Position numbers and translations under genes: made by a program. The notes below the pieces were generated by a model that was given only the letters and a program-made list of their open reading frames with translations, ran no database searches and was not told where the DNA came from. Of a stretch of 64,000 nucleotides of DNA, positions 13,105-25,703 are shown piece by piece (positions within the stretch are counted from its first letter, which is position 1; each line of letters begins with the position of its first letter). Source of the stretch: Cymbidium sinense (lineage: Eukaryota; Streptophyta; Magnoliopsida; Asparagales; Orchidaceae); assembly GCA_021442155.1 (NCBI GenBank), contig CM038222.1:109495121-109559120 (forward strand), written 5' to 3'.

Positions 13105-15071
13105 ACAAAAAATGGGCCACCCATGATCCACATTGTGTGGTCGGATTATAGGATCGATTATCATGGCCTCAGGATATGTTGATGGTCAGGGATATTTTTG
13201 AGGAATCTTTTGCTCAATTATCACATATTCTACCTATTGATTTAGAGTTATCGTTATATCATAATCTAGCTAATTGGGTGATCAATCTAAACCTAAGACA
13301 TAGTCATGATGTTCTTTTAAAGAGGGTCACACATCACCTTAGCTTTATGGATCATGATGTACTTTAGCTAATCACAAATGTTGCACCCTCTATAGGCACA
13401 GTCAGAATTTTGGGTTATCATATATTACACCATTAGGTAGAAGATTGGGATCCAAAGTCAGTATTTGGCACACCCTTGTCAACTGTTGATGGCTATGCAT
13501 ATTGGGTGCAACATCACCTATAGATACATGGTGATATCCTCAGGAGGGCTGGTATATATCACGTAGTATGTGCATCACTATTTCATTATAGTCACCTTTC
13601 ATTTACTTAGAAACAAAGCATAATAGAGAATTGGGACAGGATCACCAAAACCTGCTAGATTCGTCTACATGAGATGATGATTACCATGGCCAACATGCAA
13701 GATATACCAGGTCTCCCTAACATTGGTAATCCCAATGAGGAGGACATGCCTCTAGATTATGAACTCTTTCTGCGTCAGCCAACTAGTCAGCGTAGAAGAG
13801 GCAATCATGTATACCCATCAGATCTCCAATGTGATCTAGCTCACTACTAGTGATTATTAAGAGAGCGGAGATTATGTTGTAGGCGATGGGGCACAGTTAC
13901 TCTAGACGCATGGTTTGAGAGATTGCTTGATTCAGTAGTATGTTTGCCTTATTACGTACTATTAGAGGATCCATTTAATATGGGATTTTATTCAGCTAAA
14001 AATACATTTAGTGCCAGATTTGAGTCGAAAGGAAGAGTCAATTCTTATCGAATCTTAGAATGAAATGTGGTTGAGGAGCTCTCTTTAGTGGCTTACATTG
14101 CCACTTGGCTATGTTATTTAATATTTCTAAGACATAGCAAACTTTTCCTTCCTTCCACTCTCTTGATGGCCAGCTTGCTCACTCATGGTGAGAGAGTAGC
14201 ACTAACACTAGAATTATTAGCTGACCTATACCGTGGATTAGCCAAGCTGAGTGTGATGACTTACTCGTGATGCTACGATGTAGATGCTCTTTCTCACTGC
14301 TTACATGGATGAATTCATGCACATATATCATGACCTTTAGTTGTCTTAAGGTGCCATCCTATTTCAGAGAGTTGCATTTTACCATGATCACACAGTTCAG
14401 TAGAGCTACAGTCACCTTAGATAGAGATCAGATCCAGACCTTCATGTTTGGTCTATCATGCATGACAGGTTACTTTCAGATTATTCATAGATCATCCTTT
14501 CATAGTCTGCTTGCTCAGAGTTTGTGAAAGAGATTCACAAGTTCTCTCACTAATAGATGGACACCATTTCTAGTATCAAATAAAAGATACATATGCATAA
14601 TAGAATACCTCAACAGGTTGAGACTTGCTTGACTTTATTATAGGCATCATGAGTTCATGATATTGGAGGGATACAATCCTAACAAGGTGGCTAGATAGTT
14701 TGGCTTCACTTAGGCTACGCCCATATATATAGACTACCATAGATATTAGATATATAATATACTCATTCCCTATGGATGTTCCCATTACTTATTCATTAAG
14801 CTACAGCTTCTACAGCATGGACTTTCTCACTTCACCTAGGATTGGTTCAAGTTTTTATGTAGTTTCACAAGAGACCTACACATGAGTGAGTCACATATGG
14901 TTTCTATGGATCTTCCATACATACTCTTCCTTCTTAGAGCTAGGCTTTCATATATATATTCACAAATTAGGGAGAGCTAGACCGATACGACATTTGCATC
15001 CCCTCCAACACATGACTTATGTTCTTAAGAGATCATCAAATGAGCAAGGTAGTAGTAGGAAGCAACGATGA
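13105..15071 (+). pseudogene. Plant mobile domain (PMD, aminotransferase-like) pseudogene carried by the retroelement
   Basis: From about 13,110 to 14,273 one reading frame keeps protein sense through about eight stop codons and no frameshift. Recognisable PMD features are RRAGIYHVV followed by SLFHYSH (about 13,540-13,600), MMITMANMQDIPGLP (about 13,670-13,720), LVAYIATWLCYLIF (about 14,085-14,127), and LLTHGERVALTLELLADLY (about 14,175-14,230). After 14,273 the frame shifts, but RHHEFMILEGYNPNKVAR (about 14,645-14,698) is another typical PMD segment. The stops are CAG-to-TAG or TGG-to-TAG/TGA type, as expected from cytosine deamination. PMD proteins occur both as host proteins linked to silencing and as passengers of transposons; this copy lies between the 70 bp array and an LTR, which favours a passenger gene. 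It is clearly dead. The ancestral start and introns are not defined. Confidence 0.8.
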
Positions 15072-15251
15072 GTGCATCATTAGCTCAGGAGAGAGATGAT
15101 AGAGATATGCATAGTCCCATGATAGTTGGTCATAGTATGGGAGTAGTAATAATAGATGATCCTACTTATACTCCTATCTCGTAGAGACTAATTTAGGTTT
15201 ATATATAGCTTCATAGGAGACTCACTATGGTGCTTTAATTTGGAGCCATAG

Positions 15252-16790
15252 GGACACCACACGGATCTTAGGGAGTACTTATTGAAGTGAACGGGTACGA
15301 CATTAAGGTATGGTGTACCATATCCAAAGATAGAAACATCACCATATAATGGACCTAATCACCTAATAAAGACTCCTAAGGTAGATGGGTTTTTACATGT
15401 ACTAGAGATTTTTCTCTACTTTACATGAAAAAGTAAAGCAAGGTTTATTTTATGTTGAGTTCTTTAGTTCCCTATGGAAGTAAGCTACCATAGCTACTTA
15501 CATCTTAGGAAATAAAAATTTCTTAAGAATACTCTTAATTAAAGTAGTCAAAAAATATCCCTAAAGATTTTAAAGCTAGGCAATCAAAGGGTTGGGTATT
15601 TATGAAAGTCAAGTGGGAGAGTTCAAGTAGAAAAGCTTTTTTACAGATTCCAAATAAGGATAAGTAAGGAGCACCCAAGATACTAGGAAACCTAGTGAAT
15701 ACTCCAGTCTACCTTAGAGTGAGGCTTTACATATTTGAAAGAGAGAATTTGTTTTATTTAAGTTGGAGTCTTTATTAGAATGCTAGAGCTTATAATATAT
15801 CAATATAAGATTGTCGAAATGCCTAAGAGGTAAGGACTTTTACTCATAGCTCGATGGAAATAAGTGACCTCGAATCCTAAATCTAGGATGTTTTAGCACG
15901 AGCTAAAAGCATGACCTAAGTCTAATCAGAAAATGGGACATAATGGTTTACCTCTATATGAGAGAGTATACCCATTCCGACTCTTCTGGGCTTATAACCG
16001 CTTGGAGTGGCTGTCAGCTAACACCCACTATGCTTTAAAACTATGTAGGCTGGTCTGATGTATATGCAAGATAGCTAGACTGTTATTTAATTATGAAAGA
16101 AGCTAGAGTCCTAAACTCACTCCTTAAGAGACTAGATCATGATAGGCATGAAAATAGGACTTAGACTAAATACAAAGATGTATTATTTTAGACTGGATGT
16201 TAGAATGTATATTTCGTAGACTAGATGTTAGCTTACTTTTAAACTAATCATATTTTATACATGAGATTATGCTTAAGGGATTGTTTAAAAATAAATATAA
16301 ATGCTTTGCTTACAGGTTGCTTAAGCCCCTAAGCATAATCCAAGTTAGGACAAGTGGGCTTGGTTACCATGTGCATGGTGCTAAGTCCAAATTATACATA
16401 TAATTGTTTAGAATTGTATGTATGTTTAGCTAACCTCTATTTTGTAGGTGTAGTTAGATTTATTTTTTCTATACAAATGTAATTTTGCAATAAGAATTAT
16501 GATTAGTGCTATGAGGGATTATGATGAGCAGTGGCTAGAAGGCTTTGTCCTAGGGTGCCCTGTGATACCTTTGAAGCAAGCATATCCAAATCAAAGAAAG
16601 AGCAAATCAAATTAGGAGAAAGAAGAAGACAAGATGGAAGAGTGAAGAATGAAGACCCCCATGGTACGTATTCATTCAAATTATAATTATTCTTTCACAT
16701 ACTAGGTTGTATAATTGTATGTCTTTAAATAACTCATAAACTCATCATAAAGCTTGGGCATAATCAAGATAACTAAAATATTTAGCAACC
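15252..16790 (+). repeat. Long-LTR family, copy B (first ~1.2 kb, with extra sequence)
   Basis: The start GGGACACCACACGGATCTTA is followed by the same order of motifs as the other copies: AAAGACTCCTAAGG, CATGTACTAGAGATTTTT (about 15,395), and GAGTGGCTGTCAGCTAACAC (about 16,003). It lies 3' of the PMD pseudogene, where a 3' LTR would be expected. Compared with copies at 48,911 and 58,708 it has roughly 300 extra bases between about 16,150 and 16,620. Forward-strand similarity seems to continue to about 16,790, after which the same family is read in reverse. No protein is encoded. Confidence 0.65.
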
Positions 16791-16821
16791 CCTTAGCTGT
16801 ATGGTTGTATGCCTCATATCA

Positions 16822-19800
16822 TACATATGATCTTGAATCACTCTTGCAAAATGCATGCCTGCATCTTTACACGCATAGGGACCGCTTGACCTGTGAGAGC
16901 AACCCCTACTAAAGGAGATTCACCCTCTCTCTTTTGATTTGGGCAATAATCTACTTCATCATACATTTAGGCATATAAAAATCCCAAAGCCTTTGTCAAA
17001 ATGATGTGTCAAAAATGAAATAAAATTTGAAAAGATTTTTGTATTTGTATATTAAGTCATATGCTCATACCACTCATGCTCTAGTCTAAGGAGTGGGTTT
17101 AGGACTTAGTTTCTTTCCAATTAAACAACTACCCTAGCTATCTTGCAATTCATAAGACTAGACTACATGATTTTAAAATCATAGGAGGAGTTAGCTGGGA
17201 GCCACTCCAGGTGGTTATATATCCAAAAGTCAAACGGGTTTATCGTCTCCTGTGGAGATAAACACTTATGTCCACCTATCGCTTAGATTTAAGTCGTCCT
17301 TAGCTCATACTAAAGCTCCCTAGATTTAGGATCTGAGGTAGCTATTTCTCTCAGGCTACAAGCATAAATCCTCACCTCTTAGGCATTCCCACAACCTTGT
17401 GTTTGTGGATTATATGCCCTAACAATCTAATAAAATTTAACTCAAATAAATAAACCTCTTCAATTTCAAATATATAAAGCCCAATTATAGGATAGATTGG
17501 AATGTTTACTAGGCTTCCTAGTATCATGTGTATTCCCTGCTTATTTCTTTTAGATTCCAAAAATAAATCTTCTCATTTAACTTTCTTAATTTATGTTCCA
17601 AATATAACCAATCCTTTAATAGTCTAACCTCAAAATCTTTGGAGATGATAATTGTTTACTTTAATCGAGTATATTTTTAGGAAATTTCATTCTCTAAGAT
17701 GTCATTAACTATAAAGGCTTGCCTCCATAGAGAACTTAAGAACCCAGTTTAATATAAACCTTACTTTATTCATCAATGTAAAGTAGGAGAAAATCTCTAG
17801 TACATTCAAAGACCCATCATGCCTTAGAAGACTTTATTAGGTGATTAGGTCCATTGTAGGGTGATGCCTCTATCTTTTGAGATAGTATATCATACCTCAA
17901 CGTCGCACCTGATCACTTCAATAAGTATCCCCTACGATCTGCATGGTGTCCTCCCTATCATACATATCATCTTGAATCACTCTTGCAAAGTGAGGGCCTC
18001 CGTCCTTACATGCATAGGGACTGCTTGACCTGTGAGAGCAACTCCTACTAATGGAGCTTCACCCTCTCTCTTTTGATTTGACCAATAATCTACTTCATCA
18101 TGCATTTAGGCATATAAAAATTCCAAAGCCTTTGTCAAAATGATGTGTCAAAAATGAAATAAAATTTGAAAATATTTTGCATTTGTATATTAAGTCATAT
18201 GCTTATACCACTCATGCTCTAGTCTAAGGAGTGGGTTTAGGACTTAGTTTCTTTCCAATTAAATAACTACCCTAGCTATCTTGCAATTCATAAGATCGAA
18301 TTACATGATTTTAAAATTGTAGAATGAGTTAGTTGGGCACCACTCCAGGTGGTTATAAGTCTAGAAGTTAGACGGGTTTATCCTCTCTTGTAGAGATAAA
18401 CCCTTATGTCCACCTGTCATTTAGATTTAGGTCATGCTTAGATCATACTAAAGCTCCCTAGATTTAGGATCTGAGGTAACTATTTCTCTCAGGTTACAAC
18501 CATAAATCCTCACCTCTTAGGCATTCCCACAACCTTGTGTTGGTGGATTATAAGCCCTAACAATCTAATAAAATTCAACTCAAATAAATAAATCTCTTCA
18601 ATTTCAAATATATAAAGCCCAATTATAAGATAGATTGGAATGTTTACTAGGCTTCCTAGTATCATGAGTATTCCCTGCTTATTTCTTTTAGATTCCAAAA
18701 ATAAGTCTTCTCCTTTAACTTTCTCAATTGATTTTCCAAACATAACTAATCCTATGATAGTCTAACCTCGAAATCTTTAGAGATGATAATTGTCTACTTT
18801 AATCCAATGTATTTTTAGGAAATTTCATTCTCTAAGATGTAATTAACTATGAAAGTTTTCCTCCATAGAGAACTTAAGAACCCAGTTTAATATAAACCCT
18901 AAAGCAGGGGAAAAATCTCTAGTACATTCGAAGACACATCATGCCTTAAGAGTCTTTATTAAGTGATTAGGTCCATTGTAGGGTGATGCCTCTATCTTTC
19001 GAGATAGTACATCATAACGCAATGTCGCACCTGATCACTTCAATAAGTACCCCCCCTACGATCTGCGCAGTGTCCTCCCTATCATACATATCATCTTGAA
19101 TCACTCTTGCAAAGTGAGGGCCTCCGTCTTTACACGCATAGGGACCGCTTGACCTGTGAGAGCAACCCCTACTAACGGAGCTTCACCCTCTCTCTTTTGA
19201 TTTGTCCAATAATCTACTTCATCATGCATTTATGCATATAAAAATCCCAAAGCCTTTGTTAAAATGATGTGTCAAAAATGAAATAAAATTTGAAAATATT
19301 TTTGCATTTGTATATTAAGTCATATGCTCATACCACACATGCTCTAGTCTAAGGAGTGAGTTTAGGACTTAGTTTCTTTCCAATTAAACAACTACCCTAG
19401 CTATCTTGTAATTCATAAGATTGAACTATATGATTTTAAAATCACAGGAGGAGTTAGCTGGCAGCCACTCCAGATGGTTATAAGTCCAGAAGTCGGACGG
19501 GTTTATCCTCTCTTATGGAGATAAACCCTTATGTCAACCTATCACTTAGATTTAGGTCATGTTTTAGATCATACTAAAGCTCCCTAGATTTAGGATCTAA
19601 GGTAGCTATTTCCCTCGGGTTACAAGCATAAATCCTCAACTCTTAGGCATTTCTACAACCTTGTGTTGGTGGATTATAAGCCCTGACAATCTAATAAAAT
19701 TTAACTCAAATAAATTAATCTCTTCAATTTCAAATATAAAAAGCCTAATTATAGGATAGATTGGAATGTTCACTAGGCTTCATAGTATCATAAGTATTCC

Positions 19801-21361
19801 CTGCTTATTCTTTTGGATTCCAAAAATAAGTCTTCTCCTTTAACTTTCTCAATTGATTTTTCAAACATAACCAATCCTTTGATAGTCTAACCTTGAAATA
19901 TTTGGAGATGATAATTGTCTACTTTAATCGAATATATTTTTAGGGAATTTCATTCTCTAAGATGTAATTAACTATGGAGCCTTGCCTCATAGAGAACTTA
20001 AGAACCCAGTTTAATATAAGCCCTGCTTTATTCATCAATGTAAAGCAGGATAAAAATATCTGGTACATTCGAAGACCTATCATGCCTTAGGAGTCTTTAT
20101 TAGGTGATTAGGTCCATTTTAGGGTGATGCCTCTATCTTTTGAGATAGTACATCATACCTCAATGTCGCACCTGATCACTTCAATAGGTACCCCCTATGA
20201 TCTGCGTGGTGTCCCCCTTATCATACATATCATCTTGAATCACTCTTGCAAAATGACGGCCTCTGTCCTTACACGCATACGAACCACTTGACCTGTGAGA
20301 GAAACCCCTACTAATGAAGCTTCACCCTCTCTCTTTTGATTTGGCCAATAATCTACTTCATCATGCATTTATGCATATAAAAATTCCAAAGCTTTTGTCA
20401 AAATGATGTGTCAAAAATGAAATAAAATTTGAAAATATTTTTGCATTTGTATATTAAGTCATATGCTCATACCACTCATGCTCTAATCTAAGGAGTGGGT
20501 TTAGTACTTAGTTTCTTTCCAATTAAACAACTACCCTAGCAATCTTGCAATTCATAAGACTGAAATACATGATTTTAAAATCCTAGGAGGAGTTAGTTGG
20601 CAGCCACTCTAGGTGGTTATAAGTCCAGAAGTCGGACGGGTTTATTCTCTCTTGTGGAGATAAACTCTTATTTCCACCTGTCACTTAGATTTAGGTCATG
20701 CTTTAGCTCATACTAAAGCTCCCAAGATTTAGGATCCGAGGTAGCTATTTCTCTTGAGTTACAAGCATAAATCCTCACATCTTAGGCATTCTCACAACAT
20801 TGTATTGGTGGATTATAAGCCCTAGCAATCTAATAAAATTCAACTCAAATAAATAAATCTCTTCAATTTCAAATATATAAAGCCCAATTATATGATTGAT
20901 TGAAATGTTCACTATGCTTCCTAGTATCATGAGTATTCCTTACTTATTTATTTTGGATTCCAAAAATAAGTCTTCTCATTTAACTTTCTCAATTGATTTT
21001 CCAAACATAATCAATCCTTTGATAGTCTAACCTCGAAATCTTTGGAGATGATAATTGTCTACATTAATTGAGTGTAGTTTTAGGGAATTTCATTCTCTAA
21101 AATATAATTAACTATGGCGGCTTGCCTCCATAGAGAACTTAAGAACCTAATTTAATATAAACCCTACTTTATTCATCAATGTAAAGCAGGAAAAAAATCT
21201 TTGGTACATTCAAAGACCCATCATGCCTAAGGAGTCTTTATTATGTGATTAGGTCCATTGTAGGGTGATGCCTCTATCTTTCGAGATAGTTCATCATATC
21301 TCAATGTTGCACCCGATCACTTCAATAAGTATCCCCTACGATTTGCGTGGTGTCCCCCCTC
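16822..21361 (-). repeat. Four 1.12-1.14 kb tandem units derived from the LTR 5' end
   Basis: The word TACATATCATCTTGAATCAC (first copy one base different) recurs at 16,822, 17,961, 19,085 and 20,224, giving units of 1,139, 1,124, 1,139 and about 1,137 bp, and the array stops at 21,361. The units look over 90% alike by eye. Read on the minus strand each unit starts with GGACACCA/G and carries the same landmarks as the LTR copies at 15,252, 48,911 and 58,708, to which it is only moderately similar. Each unit therefore equals roughly the first 1.13 kb of the LTR. Beyond the last unit the minus-strand sequence is purine-rich (AACAAAGGAGGGG), as a polypurine tract before an LTR would be. Short minus-strand frames repeated at 17,372-17,560 and 18,510-18,743 are by-products of the tandem units. 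Confidence 0.92.
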
Positions 21362-23136
21362 CTTTGTTGACATCCGAAAATAAATACCACAATTAAATGT
21401 CAAGCTAAATCCCAAGATATTCAAGAAAGAGGGATCCTTAGTCCACTAACTTATCAAAGCTCATTTTATGATTTCATTTTTAAATCATGTAATTTTTAAT
21501 TTCTTTCTAGAAACTCTAGTTTTGAAAGTTTGAATTTAAAATTCAAAGTATTTATATATGACAATAAAATAATTAAATCTACATAAAATGGTAAAATGTT
21601 AAATGGGTGGATGACATAAAATAATATGGCAACTTAATGCATCGCATTAATTTACCACCCACCTTTCCCTCTGTATTTTAAATTTATTTTTTCTAAAACA
21701 TGATTATAATGGCTATAAATAGCCCATCTTATTGGAATGAAAGAACATGTTTTGAAATTTTAAAATATTTGAGTTTTTATGGTTTGAGAGCTTGCTGGCC
21801 AATCCTAGCAATCCTTGGTGAGAGCACTAGTTATCCAATATTTTTTTTTCATCTCCATGGTCTAATGTCACTTGTTATAATCCTTCTCATATTTCTTAAA
21901 ATCATTCCCAACCATCCACTAAGCATTCAATTTCTCTTTATAAACTTACACCTTTATTCTATACAATAATACTTATATTTTAATGATTATAACCTAGTGT
22001 TGATCTCCACACCTTAACACCCATACCAATCCCAACCATCCACTCTATATCATAAATTTAAATACTAAGCTAACCATGCCAAATGTTTCTAACCGTCAAC
22101 CTCATTTAAAGCTTCTTCTTTAAAACTATATTTCAAACACGCTAAACTAGCCGAAGCTATAGTAGTTTAGGTATTCACAGCATTACACTATCCTAAACCC
22201 CTCAATTTTTCACCAAAAACTCTAGAATTCTTCTCTAAATATTAATCTAAACATATTATTTTAATTCTTTCAATCTCATCAAGAGGTCATTCACCGCCAT
22301 CAAGGAAGATTGTATAATGAAATTATTATTGCCAATATGTGTAAGGTAAGATAGCTTGATAAAATCATCAATATGTAAGCATAATCTAATATTTTGTAGT
22401 TAAAAAAATTGAAGATATGTGTGATCAAAATACTTTTATGATTCTACATCTCATGATTGGCTTAAAATATATGGCTAATTAATTTTCTCATGATGTCATC
22501 CCATATGTCTAAGAGACCTCATAGATGTTAAAAGTCATTTTGGATATAAAATAAAAGGAAAATAAAATAATCTCTTATATGAATTTTTTATTTATATTAT
22601 TTTAATTTTTTTTTGTTTGAATATGGGCACTCTATAATACTTGCATTCAGTTTTTATGCATCAACCTTATAATAAAGTATGTAACAATTAGTATAGCAAT
22701 ATACTTTTAAATATTTAAACATAATTTAGATACCAATTTTTAACTAGTATAAGTTAATTAGTAATAAATTATCTGATAGATTTATTTGTTTTAGTAGTCC
22801 AATAAACTAATTTAAATTGTCATGTAATAATTAAATTCAATTTTAATGCTTAACTAATATGGTAATAATCATTGGGTTATCCGCCATAATTATTATCATA
22901 GCTAGTCACATTAAACATCATTTGTTTCATATTTTTATCTATTTTATTTTTAAGAGATGGCATATGCTTATTGAAGTAGCATAATAAGATCCACATATGG
23001 CTTACACTATTTATGTGATCATGAGAATCAATAATTAGATTAAAATTCTCCTTGACTCAACCCAATTCTAACTTTATGTTTATTTAAAAATGCTTGGTTT
23101 TTATATTTTGAAGATGGATATCTAAACTTCTACTTA
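21362..23136. other. AT-rich stretch without a recognisable gene
   Basis: No coding sequence or known repeat could be assigned. A TATA-like CTATAAATAG lies at 21,713-21,722, followed by an open frame (21,700-21,969, 89 residues, hydrophobic) that matches nothing I know. The sequence at 22,130-22,330 has a slightly higher CpG content. A promoter, or an unrecognised LTR starting TGTTGACATCC at 21,365, are both possible but unproven. Confidence 0.4.
21713..21722 (+). promoter_or_regulatory. Possible TATA box
   Basis: CTATAAATAG matches the plant TATA consensus well. No downstream gene supports it and the sequence is AT-rich, so a chance match is likely. Confidence 0.2.
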
Positions 23137-23732
23137 GGGTCTGTTTCGGGCACCTATAACTTTTTGAAAAACTGATTGTAAAGTTGTTGTGGAGAAAACA
23201 GCTTTTTGAAAAAGTTGTTATATGTGTTACAAATGTTTTTCTTTTTGAAAAATTCAAAAAATAACTTTCTCATAGTCACTAGACTCTAACAGCTCTGGTT
23301 TTCAAAATAACTTTTTCACCACAAAACTTTTTGAAAAGCAAAAAATTAATAAAGCTAACTTTCTTTTAAATCTTTCTAAAAGCAAGTAACGGAAAATGCT
23401 TAGAATTAAAATAAGATTGTTGATAAATTACGAAAATGAAGCATTCAACTCCTTTATAAATTCTTTAGGTGCTAATTGTGATTACTTTTGTTTAGTATTT
23501 TTTATTTCATTTTTTTATTATTTTATAAAATTATGTTTGCTTATTAGTTTTTAAGTGCTTTTATTTTTATTTTTGAAAAAAATTACATTTTTTCTAAAAT
23601 ACCCAAAATCACTTTTTGATTATTTGAGTGCTTTTAAAAATAATTATAATCATCAAATATATTTTATTTTAAATTAAAATATAAATAAATTAAAATAGAA
23701 AATAAAAATTAAAAGTTATTCCAAATTGCCCC
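23137..23732. mobile_element. PIF/Harbinger-like MITE (596 bp)
   Basis: The left end GGGTCTGTTTCGG and the reverse complement of the right end, GGGGCAATTTGG, form imperfect terminal inverted repeats. Both ends are flanked by TTA (23,134-23,136 and 23,733-23,735), the three-base target duplication typical of PIF/Harbinger elements. The left subterminal part is rich in CTTTTTGAAAA-type words and the interior is AT-rich and non-coding, as in plant MITEs of this kind. No transposase is present, so it would have depended on a partner in trans. TIR divergence leaves the superfamily tentative. Confidence 0.55.
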
Positions 23733-24249
23733 TTAGTTAATCTTTTTCATCCAAGAAGCAATTTATTGTAAATCCATGATGGTTGGCTTAAGATATCTAT
23801 ATACTCCATATTGTTATATACACATAGCATTAAAAAAAATTATAATGTTTTATATGAGTAATTAACTAATTTAGATTTCTAAAAAGAATTTTTGATACCA
23901 TAACTAAATTGCTTGTTTAGATTTAAAGAAATTATGTATCTAGCAAAAATAATTAAAGAATAAATATATTTAACAATATTTAATAGTTAATGAAAATATT
24001 ATACATCTAAACCCTAATATATTGTCCTCAAAAAATATTTATAAATTAAAAAATAATAAAAATTAATGCTAATGAATTATATAAAATCAAATCAGCATAG
24101 ATCTATAATATACATAAAATAATTTTCAAAATCTATACTTTACATGCAAAAAAATTTAAAAAAAAATCTATAAATAAATTATCAAATTAAAATTTATAGA
24201 TTGTACAAAAAAAAAAGTATCTTGGGATCTTCTGTGAAATCATTTTTTT

Positions 24250-24640
24250 AAAATGGGCAAAAATGACCGCAGCGGGCAAGGGGCAGAAAGGTTTATGATG
24301 GCGAGCTCTCTGACATATGTCATTGGAATTTCTGGTTGTTTCTTCAATGCCCCTTTTTATTTCGAAATGAGCATAACCCCTTGTCTTATTTCTCAAGGTT
24401 CTTTTTCCCTTTGGCCAGCTTGGATGCCTCCAGCTGCCATATTGTCGGCGATAGTGATAGGCCTGTTGGTCAACTCAAGAGTTGCTAGATGCAATGTGAA
24501 CATGGAGAGAAAGCCATGAGCTAAGGTGGAAGAGTCAGCTCGCCTGATCTTCAATAGTCGTATAATTTCCATGGAAAACTTTTATTATGTAGTTGCCCAA
24601 TTCTTGACTACAAGGCCGGATACAATGGACAGTAATTTAG
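24250..24640. other. GC-richer island, possible gene or organelle-DNA fragment
   Basis: This segment is visibly richer in G, C and CpG than the surrounding AT-rich sequence, with sharp edges near 24,250 and 24,640. A plus-strand frame at 24,253-24,519 begins with an ATG and encodes 88 residues with a hydrophobic stretch (WMPPAAILSAIVIGLLV). A minus-strand frame at 24,187-24,396 overlaps it. I recognise neither protein. Base composition and style would fit an exon of a lost gene or a transferred organelle fragment; the present sequence does not decide between them. Confidence 0.4.
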
Positions 24641-25663
24641 AGATTTAAACCAATAAATATGGTGGTGGATTTTTAAAATGATTATAATATTTTTAAAAAA
24701 TTAATAAAAACTTTTAAAAAATAGAAATATGCAATGTTATGAGAGAATATTGTGTGATGCTCGGATGTAGTTTTACATCCGTACATCAAATCAAATACAG
24801 AGAGTTGGCAAAATATAAATTAAATATAATATTTTAATTTATGTTTTGCTTAAGTGTCTACACCTGATTGGTGTCTGGATGCATTTGGATACCGCACGTA
24901 ATATTTTTTTCTCTTGTTACATAGATAACTAAACGTCTATGTGATAATCCAATCGGTTGTTGGATGAGCAACTAACTTTTAATTTTTTTTTTTTTTTGTT
25001 CTTTTAGCAATCAAACGCTCAATTGACAGGCGACCAATCAATAACGTTAATTTTTTTTAAAAAAAAATTTAAATTTTCTTGGAGCAAATTTATTGTTTTT
25101 AAGGAAAAGATAATTCAACTGGATATCAGTGAAAACATACCAAAACTTTGATAATTCAAATAGTGCGAACAAACTTAAATTTTGTTAGAAATATATATCA
25201 ATTACTGAAATCAAAACAAAACTTTTATCAAAATTTACCATATTATATATATATATATATACACACACATTAGAATCTTGATTTAAATTGCTCTTAATGC
25301 AAGAGCATATAATTGCTCTTCATAGAATGTAATAATAATTTTAATAAATTAATATAACATTTAACATGAGGAGTTTAAATATGGTTTTATTATAATATGT
25401 GAATAGTGATGTGGTGCAAGATAAATTGTACATACAATAGTATATTTTAGCCTCAAGTAATAAAGAGTGAGTAAAGTATTGTTTTCATGAGAATTACACC
25501 TTACTAAATTTTGGTTGAATATCTATTATTTAGATAGTGAATTAATGTGCTGAAATAAATACTAGAATCAACTCGTAAAACCACCAAAAAGGCTAATAAA
25601 TTAACCAAAGCAAGAATTTGTGGGGGTGATCTCAACATGATTAAACCTAAGGATTGGGCTTCA

Positions 25664-25703
<40 letters not shown>

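Noticed and set aside
17372..18743. Similar minus-strand frames (62 and 77 residues) as a small gene family
   Set aside because: They are the same part of adjacent tandem LTR units, are not kept open in all units and match no protein.
21365..22330. Solo LTR of another family starting TGTTGACATCC
   Set aside because: No matching CA end with a duplicated flank could be found and no internal sequence supports it.
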